NCBI GenBank assembly: GCA_963920665.1
Contig: OY987267.1
Location: forward strand, 23,932,001-23,996,000
Direction: 5' to 3'
Source: Straminergon stramineum
Lineage: Eukaryota; Streptophyta; Bryopsida; Hypnales; Calliergonaceae
Length of the DNA stretch: 64,000 nt
Shown in pieces: positions 24,325 to 37,100 of this stretch. Made by a program: the position numbers and the translations under genes. Every line of letters starts with the position of its first letter. The first letter of the stretch is position 1. The notes beneath the pieces are model-generated. The model saw nothing but the letters and a program-made list of their open reading frames with translations. It was not told the origin of the DNA and did no database searches.

Positions 24325-26780
24325 GCAATGAGAGAATCAAAAGCTTCCTTCCCACCACTTGTGCCATGTTTGGGAAACTTTTTGAATTTCACCAGCTATT
24401 TTCCTCCAATTCCTGTAGTCAACTGGTTATTGAAGTTCCCATCCCGGTTATTTTCTCTATTTTCTACTAGAAATAGAAATTTTCTAGATTTTTTCACTGT
24501 TTTTTTACCGATATTTTCAAATTGCAACCGGATATTTTCCCCAATCCACCGGCTAACTTTGAACTAACCGCCGGTTTTTCCCGTTCATTGCACTTGTGTC
24601 GTGTCGGGATTATGAAAAGTTCCGCCAAAAACATATAGCACCACGGTGGACCAATGCCGTCGACCCACGTGGACGGTTCGGGGAAGTGAGCGTGTCCGTC
24701 TCCTCCAACAGTAGTCAGTTACTAGTATCTTTACCCAGTGGGGCCAAGCCTTCTCCGCGATCGATCCTCTTCGCTTCCTGCCAGAGTGGTTTGTGTTTGC
24801 ATCCGCTTCAATTCTTAAGTTCCTACGCACAAGAATTTGGCTTGCCGATTTTTTTCTTGCAATTTTCCAGCTCCTCGCATTTTCACTCCAAGTGGAAATT
24901 CTCGGACGGGCGATTCTTCCGGTTCGTGCCTGACTGTGCTCATTGTAATTGAAATTGAAAATTGTACTGTACCTGCTGAATGTTTTGCAACGCAATTTGA
25001 AAACGAAATTTCTGTTTGGATGAGCTCGGCACATTTTTCTTGTGTTGCCATTCTGTGTATTCCTTACATTGGTATATGCGCCGATGAGTATGGTGACGTA
25101 GATGAAATAGGGATACTGTACCTTGACCATTCGGGCGTGATCGTTTTCTTTGGTGATTGATTGGCAGTGTTGATGGTTTTTTCATCTTGTGCTGGAAAGT
25201 GTGAGTTAGAGAAATTTCAGCCTGATTGATCTTTCGCATCGCCAGATTATAGAATTGAGGACGGTGAGAACTGAGAAGGACTTGAAAGGAAATTGTAATT
25301 TCGTTCCTGAATCTAGTGCAGAGCATTTTGAGAATGAATTTTGCTACATGGATGAGCTCAGCACAGTATTCTGACGTTGCCATTCTGTGTATTCCGTACA
25401 TTGGCTTATGCGCCGATGAGTATGAAGTAGCTGAAATAGGGATACCTTGACCATTCGGGTGTGATCGTTTTCTTTGGTGCTTGATTGACAGTGTTGACGG
25501 GGTTTCTCATCTTGTGCTGGAAAGTGTGAATTTGAGAAATTTCAGCCTGATTGATCTTTCGCATCTCCAGATTATAGAATTGAGGACGGTGAGAAGGATC
25601 TGAAAGGAAATTGTAATTTCGTTCCTGAATCTAGTGCAGAGCATTTTGAGAATGAAATTTGCTACTTGGATGAGCTCGGCATAGTTTTCTGGTGTTGCTA
25701 TTCTGTACATTGGTATATGCACCGTTGTGTTTGGTGGCGTAGCGCGCTGAAATAGGGATGCATTGACCGTTCGGATGCGATCGTTCTCTTTGGTACTTGA
25801 TTGGCAATGCGGACGGTTTTTCCATCTTTTACTGTGAAGTGTGCGTGGAGAATTTTCTGCTTAATAGATCTCTGGAATGACCAGAACATAGAATTGAGGA
25901 CTGTGAGAAGGACCTGTGGAAAAATTGAATCTGTGAGACATGTGAAGGAATTTTGTGTATCTTGATAGCTCGATCGAGATCTGTCTGTTGTTGTGCCTTG
26001 GACGCAACCCTAGATTTAGCTTAGCTAGGTGCAATTGGCTTTCGGGGGCATGTTTGAGAGCTGCAGGGAGTTTTACCCGATTATCAAGTTTATAGATTTA
26101 TTTGCACCGTTATGTTAGGTGAATTGGGTGACATCCAGTACCTGAAATAGGAGTGATCGGTTTGCGTCTGAGCGCTTTCTGGGTGACTGATCGAGGTAAC
26201 GGATAGACAGTTTGCCATCTTGTGCTGGAAGCGTGTGTTGTATATTTTCAGCTTACTGCATAGTTGACTACCAAAACATCGAATTGAGGAAATTGAGAAC
26301 GACCTGAGGGAAACTTGGATCTCCGACAGAATTTGAAGGAGTTGGTATGGTTTGATAGCTCGATTGACGTTTGTCTGTTTCGTCGCTTGATGTTGGTGCA
26401 TTGGACGCATCCCTAGATTTAGCTTGGCTAGGCTACAATTGGGTATCTCTTGCTTATTCTGAGAGATGCAGGGGTTGGTTTACTTGTGCCACACCTGAAA
26501 GGGTTTAATCCTGAATTGTAAGATGCCAGAGTCCTTTGTTTATACCAGTTTATGATTCTCTGTGTCGCTTCCCTTTTCACCAATTGAATTCTCTCTACAT
26601 TAGTGCGTGTGGTTTCTGAACATTAAATCTCTATTGGTCGGTCATCGTTGCAGGATTACGCAGCCGGGAATGGGAGCATTTATGTAATTTTTGCTATTTC
26701 TCAAATGGCTGGCCAGGACGAATGGCTCTTTTGATAGCTTCAAGCAGGGCGTCGGGGTTCGCTTGAAAAGATTTCGATCG
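24325..26780 (+). promoter_or_regulatory. Promoter and leader region of the MTPC1-like gene
   Basis: G+C content rises near 24560, where the promoter and first leader exon probably lie. A clear acceptor (GTTGCAG, ending 26652) precedes the coding exon, suggesting a leader intron that contains most of the tandem array at 24930-26470. The start of transcription and the leader donor cannot be fixed by eye. Confidence 0.45.
24930..26470 (+). repeat. Tandem array of about 320-390-bp units in the MTPC1 leader
   Basis: About four diverging units. Landmarks recur at regular spacing: GGATGAGCTC at about 25018, 25351 and 25667; TGTGCTGGAAAG-like at 25190, 25512 and 26221; GAATTGAGGA-like at 25250, 25570, 25890 and 26280; CCCTAGATTTAGCTT at about 26008 and 26411. 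The last units are the most diverged. Frames seen on either strand come from the repeat and are not genes. Confidence 0.8.
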
Positions 26781-29700
26781 ATGCCGCCCCGATTCAGCTA
26801 TGGCCTTTCCTCCAGACATACGAGTTTCTTCTTCAGTCGTATGGAGGATGTGCTCTGGACTGAGACGAATTTCTTCTTGATTTGGCCTTCGGAAATTCTT
26901 CCGCCGTGGAAATGCCTAAATTTGCATTTGGTCAGGACATTGTCATCATCTCGTGGTTTACACTGCAGCTCACACTCCGAGGAAGGATCTCTGAACTTTT
27001 CAAATCCTGTAGAGAACGAAGGTGGGATAAATAGAGCTGTGGCAAGATCCTCATGTTCATCATTTCCTCATGGGAGAAACCGAAGTCTCAACGTCTTTTG
27101 GTCTGGTGGTGAGAGACTACGTTCCAGTGTTGCTGACATCAAGGAAATCTCTTCTAATGGATCAAAACCTACCCCAGTTTTATTAAGCGAATATGCTAAG
27201 GCCTCGATGCGCGGCTGGAACGTTTCTATTGTTAAACCCAGAGGTTCAGAGGAATGGAGACAGGTTTTGAGTGATGGGAGGCGAACTCACATGGGCCATG
27301 CCCATGATCACGACGGCCATGATGAGAAGGCTGGCTCATACGGGGATAAGGTCTTGCGTTGGGGCCTTTGGACAGATACGCTATTAACCATCTTCAAAGG
27401 CGCAGCAGGCTATATATCTGGCAGTACGGCTATTATTGCGGACGCGGCACATTCTGCGTCGGATATTGTGTGTGATCGAAATCTTGCATGATAATATTCC
27501 TAGCTATCTTCTCAAATTTTATTATGGTGCCTCGTTCCATTTGTAATCGTCATAGCAGTTCATGTTCTTGCTTGCGAAGTCGCCTGGATTTTCACGATTT
27601 GCAAGTGCTCGACAGAACAGTCGCTTCTCTGTGTACTTTCTGAGGATTCGCTTCTTGTTTATTTGTGACCTGCAAATCCACGTGTTAGCAATATCATATT
27701 TTTGTTGCAACAATATCTTCCACATGCAGGTTGGAGAGATGCTAGTGTTACTGCGATATGTCTTTGGATTACGCGCTTTGTTCTTCTGTAGGAAACTAGG
27801 ATGTTTCAGTGATCATTGACTTGTGATTGGCATGGTCTGGTGTAGGTTTTGAGTGGAGTTGCACTGTGGTCGTCCAGAGCATCGAGTGCTCCACCTGACA
27901 AACAGCATCCATATGGTAAATGTTATGCACTTGACATAATTTTTTGCATAATTTATTCATGGAGTGCTCGTGTGCGGAGCTTGTACGCCTTTGAGTGTAA
28001 GATAGGCGAGTTAGATTGATTTCTGTTCATGGGCATAAATCAAATATATAATGCTATTTTATGCTTAGAGGACTATCACGCAAAAAAACCTTGATGGATG
28101 TCCTGCGCCGCGCAGGGAATTTTGATTACAACGTGCAGGTTTAGTGATGTTTATTTCTCTCTGCTCACTTTCATTGATGTTTTTCATTTATCATGCTACA
28201 GGCCATGGTAAGATTGAGACAATGGGCGCGCTGACTATATCAGGTCTGCTATTAGCGACCGGTGGTGGAATTGCATGGAGTGCAGTTGATACTTTGCAGG
28301 CATGGCACGATACTTTAGTATTCCTCACATCAAAATACCATGGAAACCATATTGATTGTGTAGGTTTAAGTTAGCACTAGTACATTTCCATGAGAACCTG
28401 ATGAGGGCTGCTTTTTTCATCAAGCTTGTCTCGTTCACCTCTAAAGTAGGGCTTGGGAGCATTGCTGAAGACCTCGATCTGAAAGAGTAATGAGTCTCAT
28501 AGGCTTCTCGGTTTGATTAGTGCAAATGTTTTGTCTAACTTATGCACATACAATACATATCATGCGTGCTCACATTTGATCTGTTTTCTCTGAAGGTCAT
28601 GGTACCGGCAATGTTAGCTGTTCAAGACACAGTTCAAACAACAGTAGACACTGTTGCAAACCTGGGAGGTCACAGCCATGATCATGATCACGGCCAAGGA
28701 GTTTGGGGACATACGCATGGCCTTGATATGGAGCATATGGGGGTTGCGCTATTGGCTGCGATTGTTGGAATTGGGGCCAAAGAAGGGTATGCTCTTTGTA
28801 TAAATACTTGTGCATACAATACTGGCTCATCATCGGGGATATTGCAATTCACTGTTGGAGGATCCTGAATATTCGACTAATTTCTTTTGTAAAATTTCTC
28901 TCTGTGGATCGTCTGATTGACTTTACGTTGTGTTTGCGACCTTTGGGCATTTGGCTGCACGGAAATCTTTGTCTGTTCTAATCCCTTTTCTTCTCACTCT
29001 AATTCTTTGTACCAGACCTGCTGTGTGTTCTATGTGCATATTTTATATTTGTGAGCTGTTGATTTAAGCCTGTTTTTGTGGCAGCTTATACTGGGTTACG
29101 AAGGCTGCTGGAGAGAATTCAGGAAGTGCCTTGTTGACAGCTAGTGCTTGGCATCACCGCAGTGATGCCATTTCATCCGTTGTCGCTCTCATCGGTGTCG
29201 GTAAGACTTTGCAGTACACTCAACACTGGGTCACAGGGTGTAGTATTCATTGATGTGTCCACAGATAACAGTATTCAGGACTTAATATTTTGATCATTTG
29301 TACAGATGACATCCGAATCGCATCATCTAGGTAAGATTTTCTGCATTCGCTAATACCTGTATTATGTTATTTCCAATCAGGTGGCGCTATGATGGGTGTT
29401 CCCTGGTTGGATCCAGTAGCGGCACTGCTTGTATCTGGAATGATCGTAAAAGCAGGCCTGGAAACCGGCTATCAGAGGTATATTATTGATGTGACTTTAG
29501 GCCCTAATGTTCTTTACCTTCTTTCGTTGCCAGATTCATCGTAAGACAGTGCTTTATCGATTGGTATTTAGGTTTAAGCGCCTGTCTTAATCAGTCATCT
29601 TGTGTGTACATCAACTTATGTTGCGTTTGGCGAAATGCAGTATGCAGGAGCTCTTGGACATGGGGCTATCCGAGTCGGTCCTGGCACCCATTCGCAAAAC

Positions 29701-32240
29701 CGCTTTGGGAGTTGACGGTGTTGAGGTATTGAACCCGGCATGCTGAATTTATTCAATCCACCTAGAAGCATTTGTCTTGAAATTATCTTTGAGTATATCC
29801 GTGAATGTTTGAAACTCGTGTTGATATTTTGTTTTTTCTGTACTTTGAGGGACAAAATTGAAATGCAGGGTCTTAGTGTACTGTACAGTGCATTGCAACA
29901 GTGTCAATCTATGCAAAAAGCATGTTATTCATGTAGTCTAGGGTTGAATGACTGCAAACTTAACCCTTTTTTAACACCAAATTGTCAAACAGTCCTCATG
30001 AAATAATTTCACCTGTAAGTACTTGTGTTTTCTATGGTGTTTACTCTGATTGTTGGGCTATATCCTCTTGAGATAGATGGATACTAGTGTTGTAAGTATT
30101 TAGGCGTCAAACTCCACTGCACTTTGAATCAGAATTACGGTTGCTAGTCGAGGGGATCTCTAGTCTGCGGTTTCTTCATATTATATTATATCGTATCTAC
30201 AGGGTATCCACCAATTAAGGGGCCGGCGAATGGGTTCCACCGTCCATGTTGATGTTCACATAGAGGTATGGCATTCTATAGACGTTATTTGAGAACGGTT
30301 AGCTTGAGCAATAATCTTGAAACTTTGATTTCTTCGCACTTCACTCTTGGCATGTTTTCGTAGGTTTGATATTCTTTTGCTATGCAAAATGTCGGGGTAT
30401 GCTTTGCTTTGCATGAGGAAGTTACGGTTGAAGGAAGCTTGGTTTGGTTTGTTAGGTGGATCCATGGCTCAGTGTGAGTGCAGCTCATAATATTGGAGAA
30501 GCAGTTAGACAGCAATTGCGAATGCATCATCCAAATGTCACTGAGAGTTTTGTCCATATAGGTTAGTCTACAGACCTAATTTCGCAATTGAAGAAGCTGA
30601 GTATCTTTTAAAGAAAATCAAATTAGAAACTGTTGTATCAATTAATCTGTTTTGTTTCGTTTCTGCAGTTTTGTATTTATGAATAGAAATAGTGAATCCA
30701 TTAAAAAAAATATTATGCCTTCTGATACGTTATTATCCTCCAGAAACCAAAAACTCTAGAGAGTGAAACCTTTTCGCATTACTGCATATTTTCTTCTTGT
30801 AACTCAGTTTTCGTCCGCATTCAGATCCAGCGGATGGGCGACCAACATCGGTAGCCCCTGGTGAGCTGGAGGTTGAGTCTGTTGCAGCAGACAAGCATCA
30901 CTATGATGACCATCTGCACTCAAACCAGCATTCTCGAGGAGATTATCATGATAGAAACACAGCTGGTCACTCCCATGTAAATAAGCATGACAAGAGCACT
31001 GGTGGTGAAGTTGAAGAAGATGAACACATGAGGGACCTTACCGGAGTTGGACCAAAAGCTGAAACGTTTGCATGGGGTGGCACAATGTCAAAGGATGGAC
31101 ACGAGGCATTTCACGACACTGTGGGCACCTTGCGGCAATCTGAAGTAGAACGCTGTGTGCGAAACGTACTTCACGCCAATTTTCCTGAGGCAAGTTTCTC
31201 TAGACTCGTTGCAGCAATTTCCGATCTCTATGGATAGTGATGCATTTAATTTATGACTTGTGGTATGTATATTGGTGTATGCCATTTATTATCTCTTCCT
31301 GAAGGGGAGAAACTAAGCAATGATTTGAAAATGTACGAAGTTGTGGTACCCGATGAAAGCAAGACATGTGTTATAAGCAATAGTAAGATGTTTAGGCTCA
31401 TCATTCCAAAGAATGAATTTCTTACGTCGAGTGGAATAGTGACATGTAGTTATAGGAATAGTGGCATTCTTTGATGGTCGAATGGTCTTTAATTTTTACT
31501 AAATGAGGATTATACAGAGGATTGTTCTGAAGACTATATGTAAAGAGGTTTATAAAAATTATGCGTTCCTATGTGTGGTAGAGTGCATTTATTGTTTATT
31601 GTTCTAGTTTGCAGATAGGTGACGTATCTCCATTCAATGAATTCATTACATAGAATGCCCGTGTCCATATAAATTCGTTTTTGGTTTTCTCAATAAAACC
31701 AGGGATGTCGAGTTGATTCAGTGCCCCCGCAGGTGCTTCAATCTTTAGCGGTATACTTCTTGATTCTTTGAGAACTTACGAGTAGGAGGTTTTTTCTGGT
31801 AGTAACTTCCAATAATGAAGGCGATATTGTCCAGAAATACATATGGAATAATTGAAGTAGTGGAAAGACTAACTAGGTTGCTTTTAAAATGTTGCCGCAG
31901 CTAGTAAAAGTTGAGGACGTAACTTGTCATTTTCTGCACGGAAATGTGGTTGCGGAGGTGGGAGTCTCCTTAGACCCCAAACTTTCGATCAGGTATTGCC
32001 TGTTTACCACATAAGTAATTGATTCCAGTTTACGTATTGTTTGCAGTTTTTCAAATCATAAACTGCGTTTTGCATTGGGAAATTTAAGAAATCGTTTCTT
32101 CTTTCTTGTTGTTTTGTAGAGATGCCATGCAGCATGCAAGTGACATGGAGAATTGTCTCCTCCGTGAATTGAAAGACCTGTCAGCGGTCAGCTTACATCT
32201 GAATCTGAGCAATAGCAATTCATTAGTTCAAGGTCTTTGA
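26781..32240 (+). CDS. MTPC1: Cation diffusion facilitator, MTPC1/MTP6-like metal transporter
   Basis: Divalent-metal/proton antiporter; substrate probably Fe, Zn or Mn (inferred). Twelve exons: 26781..27467, 27846..27915, 28202..28299, 28596..28786, 29085..29200, 29381..29477, 29641..29725, 30203..30265, 30456..30561, 30825..31189, 31901..31992, 32120..32240; 696 residues. Six membrane helices lie between about 193 and 415. Metal-site HxxxD pairs are H224/D228 (helix 2, HSASD) and H372/D376 (helix 5, HHRSD). His-rich loops are at 170-180 and 311-326. The segment from YGHGKIET to the C-terminal GxHxLRGRR matches plant MTPC1. The N-terminus before residue 165 looks like an organelle presequence plus linker. 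A His/acid-rich stretch (529-573) and further C-terminal domain make it longer than the about 470-residue Arabidopsis protein. Introns 3 and 10 appear to use GC donors. The start ATG at 26781 is the first in frame after a stop at 26685. Confidence 0.9.
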
Positions 32241-33355
32241 TCCTCTGATACCAATAAGTCAACACAAATTGAATTGTAGAACTTCCTCCCAAAGTTATTT
32301 TAAGGCTGGAGTCAGAGTCGAGGCTGCAGTTTCGACTGCGTTCAGTCCTCGGGAGACATGACCCCGGACAACTCAGAATGACGATATTTATTGTTTAATG
32401 GAGGCAAGCTTCTTCCAACCCCGGTTTCATAAAACGTCCGGACCTCGATTCCTTGATTCGAATGTTTGAGAAAAAAATGGTAAGAAGAAATAAAGGGGTG
32501 ATAGATTGGTTTATCATTTTAGAGATATTCTCTAGATTTTGTGTTGAGTTTCTTTTGACCTTCTGTTTGTAAGTATATTTTTTAATCAATGGAGTGCATC
32601 CTACGACCATAAACTAATTGTATGTCTATGGGTTTAATTTTTCAATCAAGTCAAATAGTGGATGTATTAATAAGAGATATGGAGGTTAGAAGTTGATCAC
32701 AAGTTTATATGTGAAGTGATAAAATTTTAAGGATTAGATAGAGTTGCATCCAACTAAAGCAATCCAAGTGAAGTAATCTTGCACATTAACTTATTTGCAT
32801 TTGCTTGGCTCCAAATAGAATTGAATAGGGTTCAGGGTTTTAATTAAAATTCCAAATTGACCAATCAAACCTTGGGTTCAAAGTGGGGACTAGAATAAAA
32901 TTTATAGAGTTCAAAGTAGGGACTAAAGCAAACTTGAGTTGTCCAATTAAAACTCCAAATTGGCCAATGAAACCTCTTGTTACTCATTGTAGAGCTTCAA
33001 GCATTGAATGGCAAATAGGTAGCACTTTGAAATCATTCATTCAAACAAGTTTGGACAATCCTCCAAACATTGGATGTTGGCCAGAAACTTCTAACACTCT
33101 TTATTGTGCCAATTTAACAATACGTGCAACATGAATTTCATTAAATTAGTAGAATTCCACTTGACACTTTTTAGGGTGAGTGGCTTGAAATATAAATCCT
33201 AAATTTATAGAGCATTGTGAAAATGAATGTCACAATTTGTGATGCCTAGAACCACACCAATTTAATCAAATTGACATTATGGCCCACCAATGCTTGAAGA
33301 GCCTTGAGTGGTGAATAGGATGAAAAGGCAACGAATACTTCACATCGGGAAAAAG
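32241..33355. other. 3' flank of MTPC1, no further gene
   Basis: The 3' UTR probably ends near 32500. At 32843-32974 two similar segments (AAATTGACCAATCAAACC and AAATTGGCCAATGAAACC) and two copies of GTTCAAAGTxGGGACTA lie in direct repeat. No coding sequence was recognised. Confidence 0.5.
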
Positions 33356-33356
33356 G

Positions 33357-33550
33357 CCCCTATTGCATCAATATTGTTGCAGTACTGTTGCAATAGTTGA
33401 ACAATCCAATACTGAAATTATACTGTTGCAATACAATTTGTAATATACCTTTTGAAAATGTATTGTTGCAATACTATTTGCAGTATTGCAACAATACGAT
33501 TTCAATTTTGGACTGTTCAACCATTGCAACAGTACTGATGCAATTGGGGG
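33357..33550. mobile_element. 194-bp foldback MITE
   Basis: Left arm CCCCTATTGCATCA..., then AGTACTGTTGCAAT. The right arm inverted reads CCCCCAATTGCATCAGTACTGTTGCAAT. The arms of about 80 bp pair almost throughout, apart from a 10-bp insertion in the left arm, and the centre repeats ATTGTTGCAATACT. No convincing target duplication was found, so its superfamily is open. Confidence 0.7.
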
Positions 33551-34132
33551 TTTGTTTCCTGATGAGTTCGCCCAGTAATCCCAGCAATCCCCGTCACATC
33601 CATTCGCTCAGCAGCATTAGCATTTGTCCAGCCTCCTTCGGACATCCACGTTTATGGACCGTTGAATCCATTGTCACGTAAGAATTCCTCTTCAAGATGT
33701 AATCTATCACCTATGCTGCTCCCTGCAACAAATTTCAACATGCTCATGATCATACAGATGTTTAGCACACATACTAAAACTTCAATGTCGTTATATTGCT
33801 AAATTTTAACAACACTCGCAAAACGCCTTCAACCTACTTCAATACATAATTTATATTATTTGAACACAATAAAAAAACAAATGAGCTTCCAAAGTGCTGA
33901 TAATAGATGAACCTAGCATCAACCCATCAACCCCTAGGCTTTCCTGTTCAGAGCTTCTACATTTAGAAAAGACTTCAAAGGGGTCGCAATTTCAATAGGT
34001 AAGTGTCCCGATTATTAGGTGCAGTTACCTTCCAATCTCAAAGTAAGCAAGACTCCGAACTAATGTGAGTAATGTCCGCCTCCGCTTCCTCGAAAGCTCC
34101 GCCCGCTCCTTGATTAGCCTCGAAATTTGACA

Positions 34133-37100
34133 TTACCAGAAGGAATCTGTGAAGGGGATGCCTGCACTGGGCAACCATGATGTGGCAGCCAGAAATTTGC
34201 TTGGTCGGAGGTGGCTGAAGAGCGAGGAGTTCGTGATGGGCGTGGACCAGTTCACTCGTGCTTCCGTGTTGGCCCCGGGCCCAGTGTTACCATACTCTCC
34301 ATAGAAGAGTGTATCTAACGCAAAGTCACCTGCAAAAAAACACAACAATCCTGCCATCTTATGCCAATAATTGGGCACACAATTCAATAGGAGGAGTACA
34401 ATCATTGATTAAAAGAAGTTTTCGTTCTACTGACGCAATTCAATGGGCAGAAATTGAGACATTCAACTGCACAAAGCTCTAACTTAAACATTAGGATTGC
34501 GGGAAGTTTACCTTACATTTCAGGACGCCCACCTTTAAAAGTACCAGAGTCATGAATTTCGGCCAATTTGATATTCATTGGCACTGAACTACTGACAGGG
34601 AAGAAACTTGGATGGTCCCCACTCCACCGCAATCAAACACTCTAGACTAATCTAGAATCGGACAAATTACAGTCCCACATCTGGACCAGTGTTATATTGG
34701 TGTTACAGTATTGAGTTGTGACCAAGTTAAACAATGCTAGGCTGAATATTTTTTCCAGGATATCTCTGCTAGTGCTGTTTCGGATCTCACTCTGGGCAAT
34801 TCCAAATGACAACCGATTTGACGAATAGATTTTCCAAATGTAAAAACTTAAAATGGTTGGTTTCAAGAGATTAAGACACCGATGGAAAAGACCAAGAGCA
34901 ACAGACATACCTGACCAAGGCAGCCAGCCAGCAGGATGCACGACATCCGAAACGAACGACGCCACAACCAAAGTGAGCGAGAACCGCTTCCACGGCCGCC
35001 CCAAGAACGTCACCTTTGACGTCTGCTTCCCCATTTTCATCTCCGTCGTGCCATCCAGCGAGCAATTATGGATCACAAACCCCGTGCACTGCCCAGGATC
35101 CGACCGTCCTTGCGCAGTGTAAACATTGTGCTTCCCAGGCAAGTTTTCCCGGGCCAGCAGGCGGCAGCTCTGCAGCACCGCAGCGGCATTGCCGAAGACG
35201 AAGTCCACGGTGCCTGTGATGGTGCAGTCTTTGTAGAATTGGCGAAACGCTTGCGTCCACAGCGTGTCCTGGAAACCCTCCACGCTGCACTGGTAGAGAG
35301 CGCACTTGTCGGCGGAGACGCGGAGCGCGACGGCTTGTTGGGAGATGGCGCCAGCAGTATTCTGAATCGTGAGGAACTTCGCCATGAAACCCTCGCCATC
35401 CACACCTGCACACGTCGTCAGTTTGAGATGAACGTAATCCTAAACACTTAAACCCTTGAACACAAATCCACATCTATTTTGCGACAACCTAATGACAACC
35501 TGCACCGTTCGTCACCTTCCCCACATCATTTTGTGAAGATCCGCGTGAGCTTCTAAGGCCAATTTTATGAAATTGGCGGTATTCCATGCGTCATTTTGAA
35601 GTTTACATTAGCTTGCTGTGTCGATATGTAAGCAAATTCGTATGCAATTTGTATTTCACCACAACATTGTAAACTGCTAAGCTAGGATTTCTATCTGTAA
35701 CCCCCATCCCGTCTTGGCTTCCTATATCAGTTCATTTTCCTGGCTTTAGGGTACACCATATTATTGTACTGGAATTGTGCCAATTTAACGAAATTCACGT
35801 TTCCTACTTGCATGAACTCCTACCTGGATCCCAACAGCTGACATGGATTGCGTTTCTGTCAGGTCATCATGCAGGTCATCTGAACCTGACACTGGCATGT
35901 AATCTAAGTACGCACGGGTGAGGCCACGATTGATGGCAGTTAAGTTAGCTGGACAGGATGTGAGTAACCATGACGAATTCGAGCCATGTTGGATGGACTC
36001 CGATCCGTAGTGCCTGCTCATGATTTGTGCTTCAGAGTCACCAAAACTCTGACGTTTCAGTGTGTTTCAAACTTTGAATTCTAGAGTGTTTCAAATCTAG
36101 GAACGTCAGTTTTGTTAAAATGAGGAAACTTAAAGAGTCTCGAAGTATCCAAGCGCCTGTGTGGAACCTCCATTTGTGCAGGTGTTGGTCTCTGTCAGGT
36201 TATAGAGCTCTGAATGTTCACTTGAATGTCACAATTTTGGTGTTTGACTAACGCCAATTTAACGAAATGGGCTAATAAGGTTCTAGTTGGGCAACTAAAA
36301 CTGCATCAATTTCAGTGAATAAGAGGTTGGCAATGCATTATTAACTAACAAGAGTTTGCAGTGTTTTAACATCCCGTGCAACTTCTCAAATGTTACTATT
36401 TTTGATGTTGTTTCAAGAGGGATTTGCAAATGGGAACAGATAGAAGCTGAAAGTAGAAGGATCTATCAGTTTTGGCCACCGAAAGTTGTCCCTGAAACTG
36501 ATGTTATCCGTTTAAGTCACACTGGTTGTTACTTCCTGGCTATGAGCCACGGACTCCACCCTCTAACTGAACCACCGGTACTCCTTCGTACAAAGCCACC
36601 CAGCCCTTGTGAGTTGTGACAGACTCATTGAATCATGAGAAAGTGCACTGACACACCCGCAGTCACCAGCCGGCACACCACACACCCTGGGATGTAACTT
36701 CTTTGAAACCCTCAAGGACCAAGAATTCATGAAAACTACTAATCTAATAGCGCTCTGTCCGTCAAAAAATCAAATCAAATTGGACAAAAGAAAGACCCAA
36801 AATGAACTCCTCTAAACTGCTATGACAGGCATGAACCCTAATTTGAACATCTGTAGGGATTAAAAAAACTAGGTCGCAAAACAGGATTTGAATCCTACGA
36901 GAAGAGACTTGAAAACTCTGCCCAACAGCTAAAGTTTTCACCCGAATTCGAACTTAGAATCACGGTCGAGGATTTTTAGCAGAAGGTAAGTAATAAATCT
37001 GAACGTCGATATCTGAATTGGCAGAATTCCATGACTTCGACAACTCAACAAAATTGGCGATTCTGTTAGTCGAAGTTGCAAACACTGACACCCCTACCGT

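Noticed and set aside
24585..25889. Several overlapping minus-strand frames of 63-181 codons
   Set aside because: They repeat each other because they lie in the tandem array of the MTPC1 leader, and have no domain or splice support.
29955..29980. TTAACCC in MTPC1 intron 7 as an element end
   Set aside because: No partner end within 1 kb and no match to the families beyond seven bases.
35066..35473. Frames of 112-135 codons overlapping PME exon 2
   Set aside because: They are out-of-frame shadows of the catalytic PME exon.
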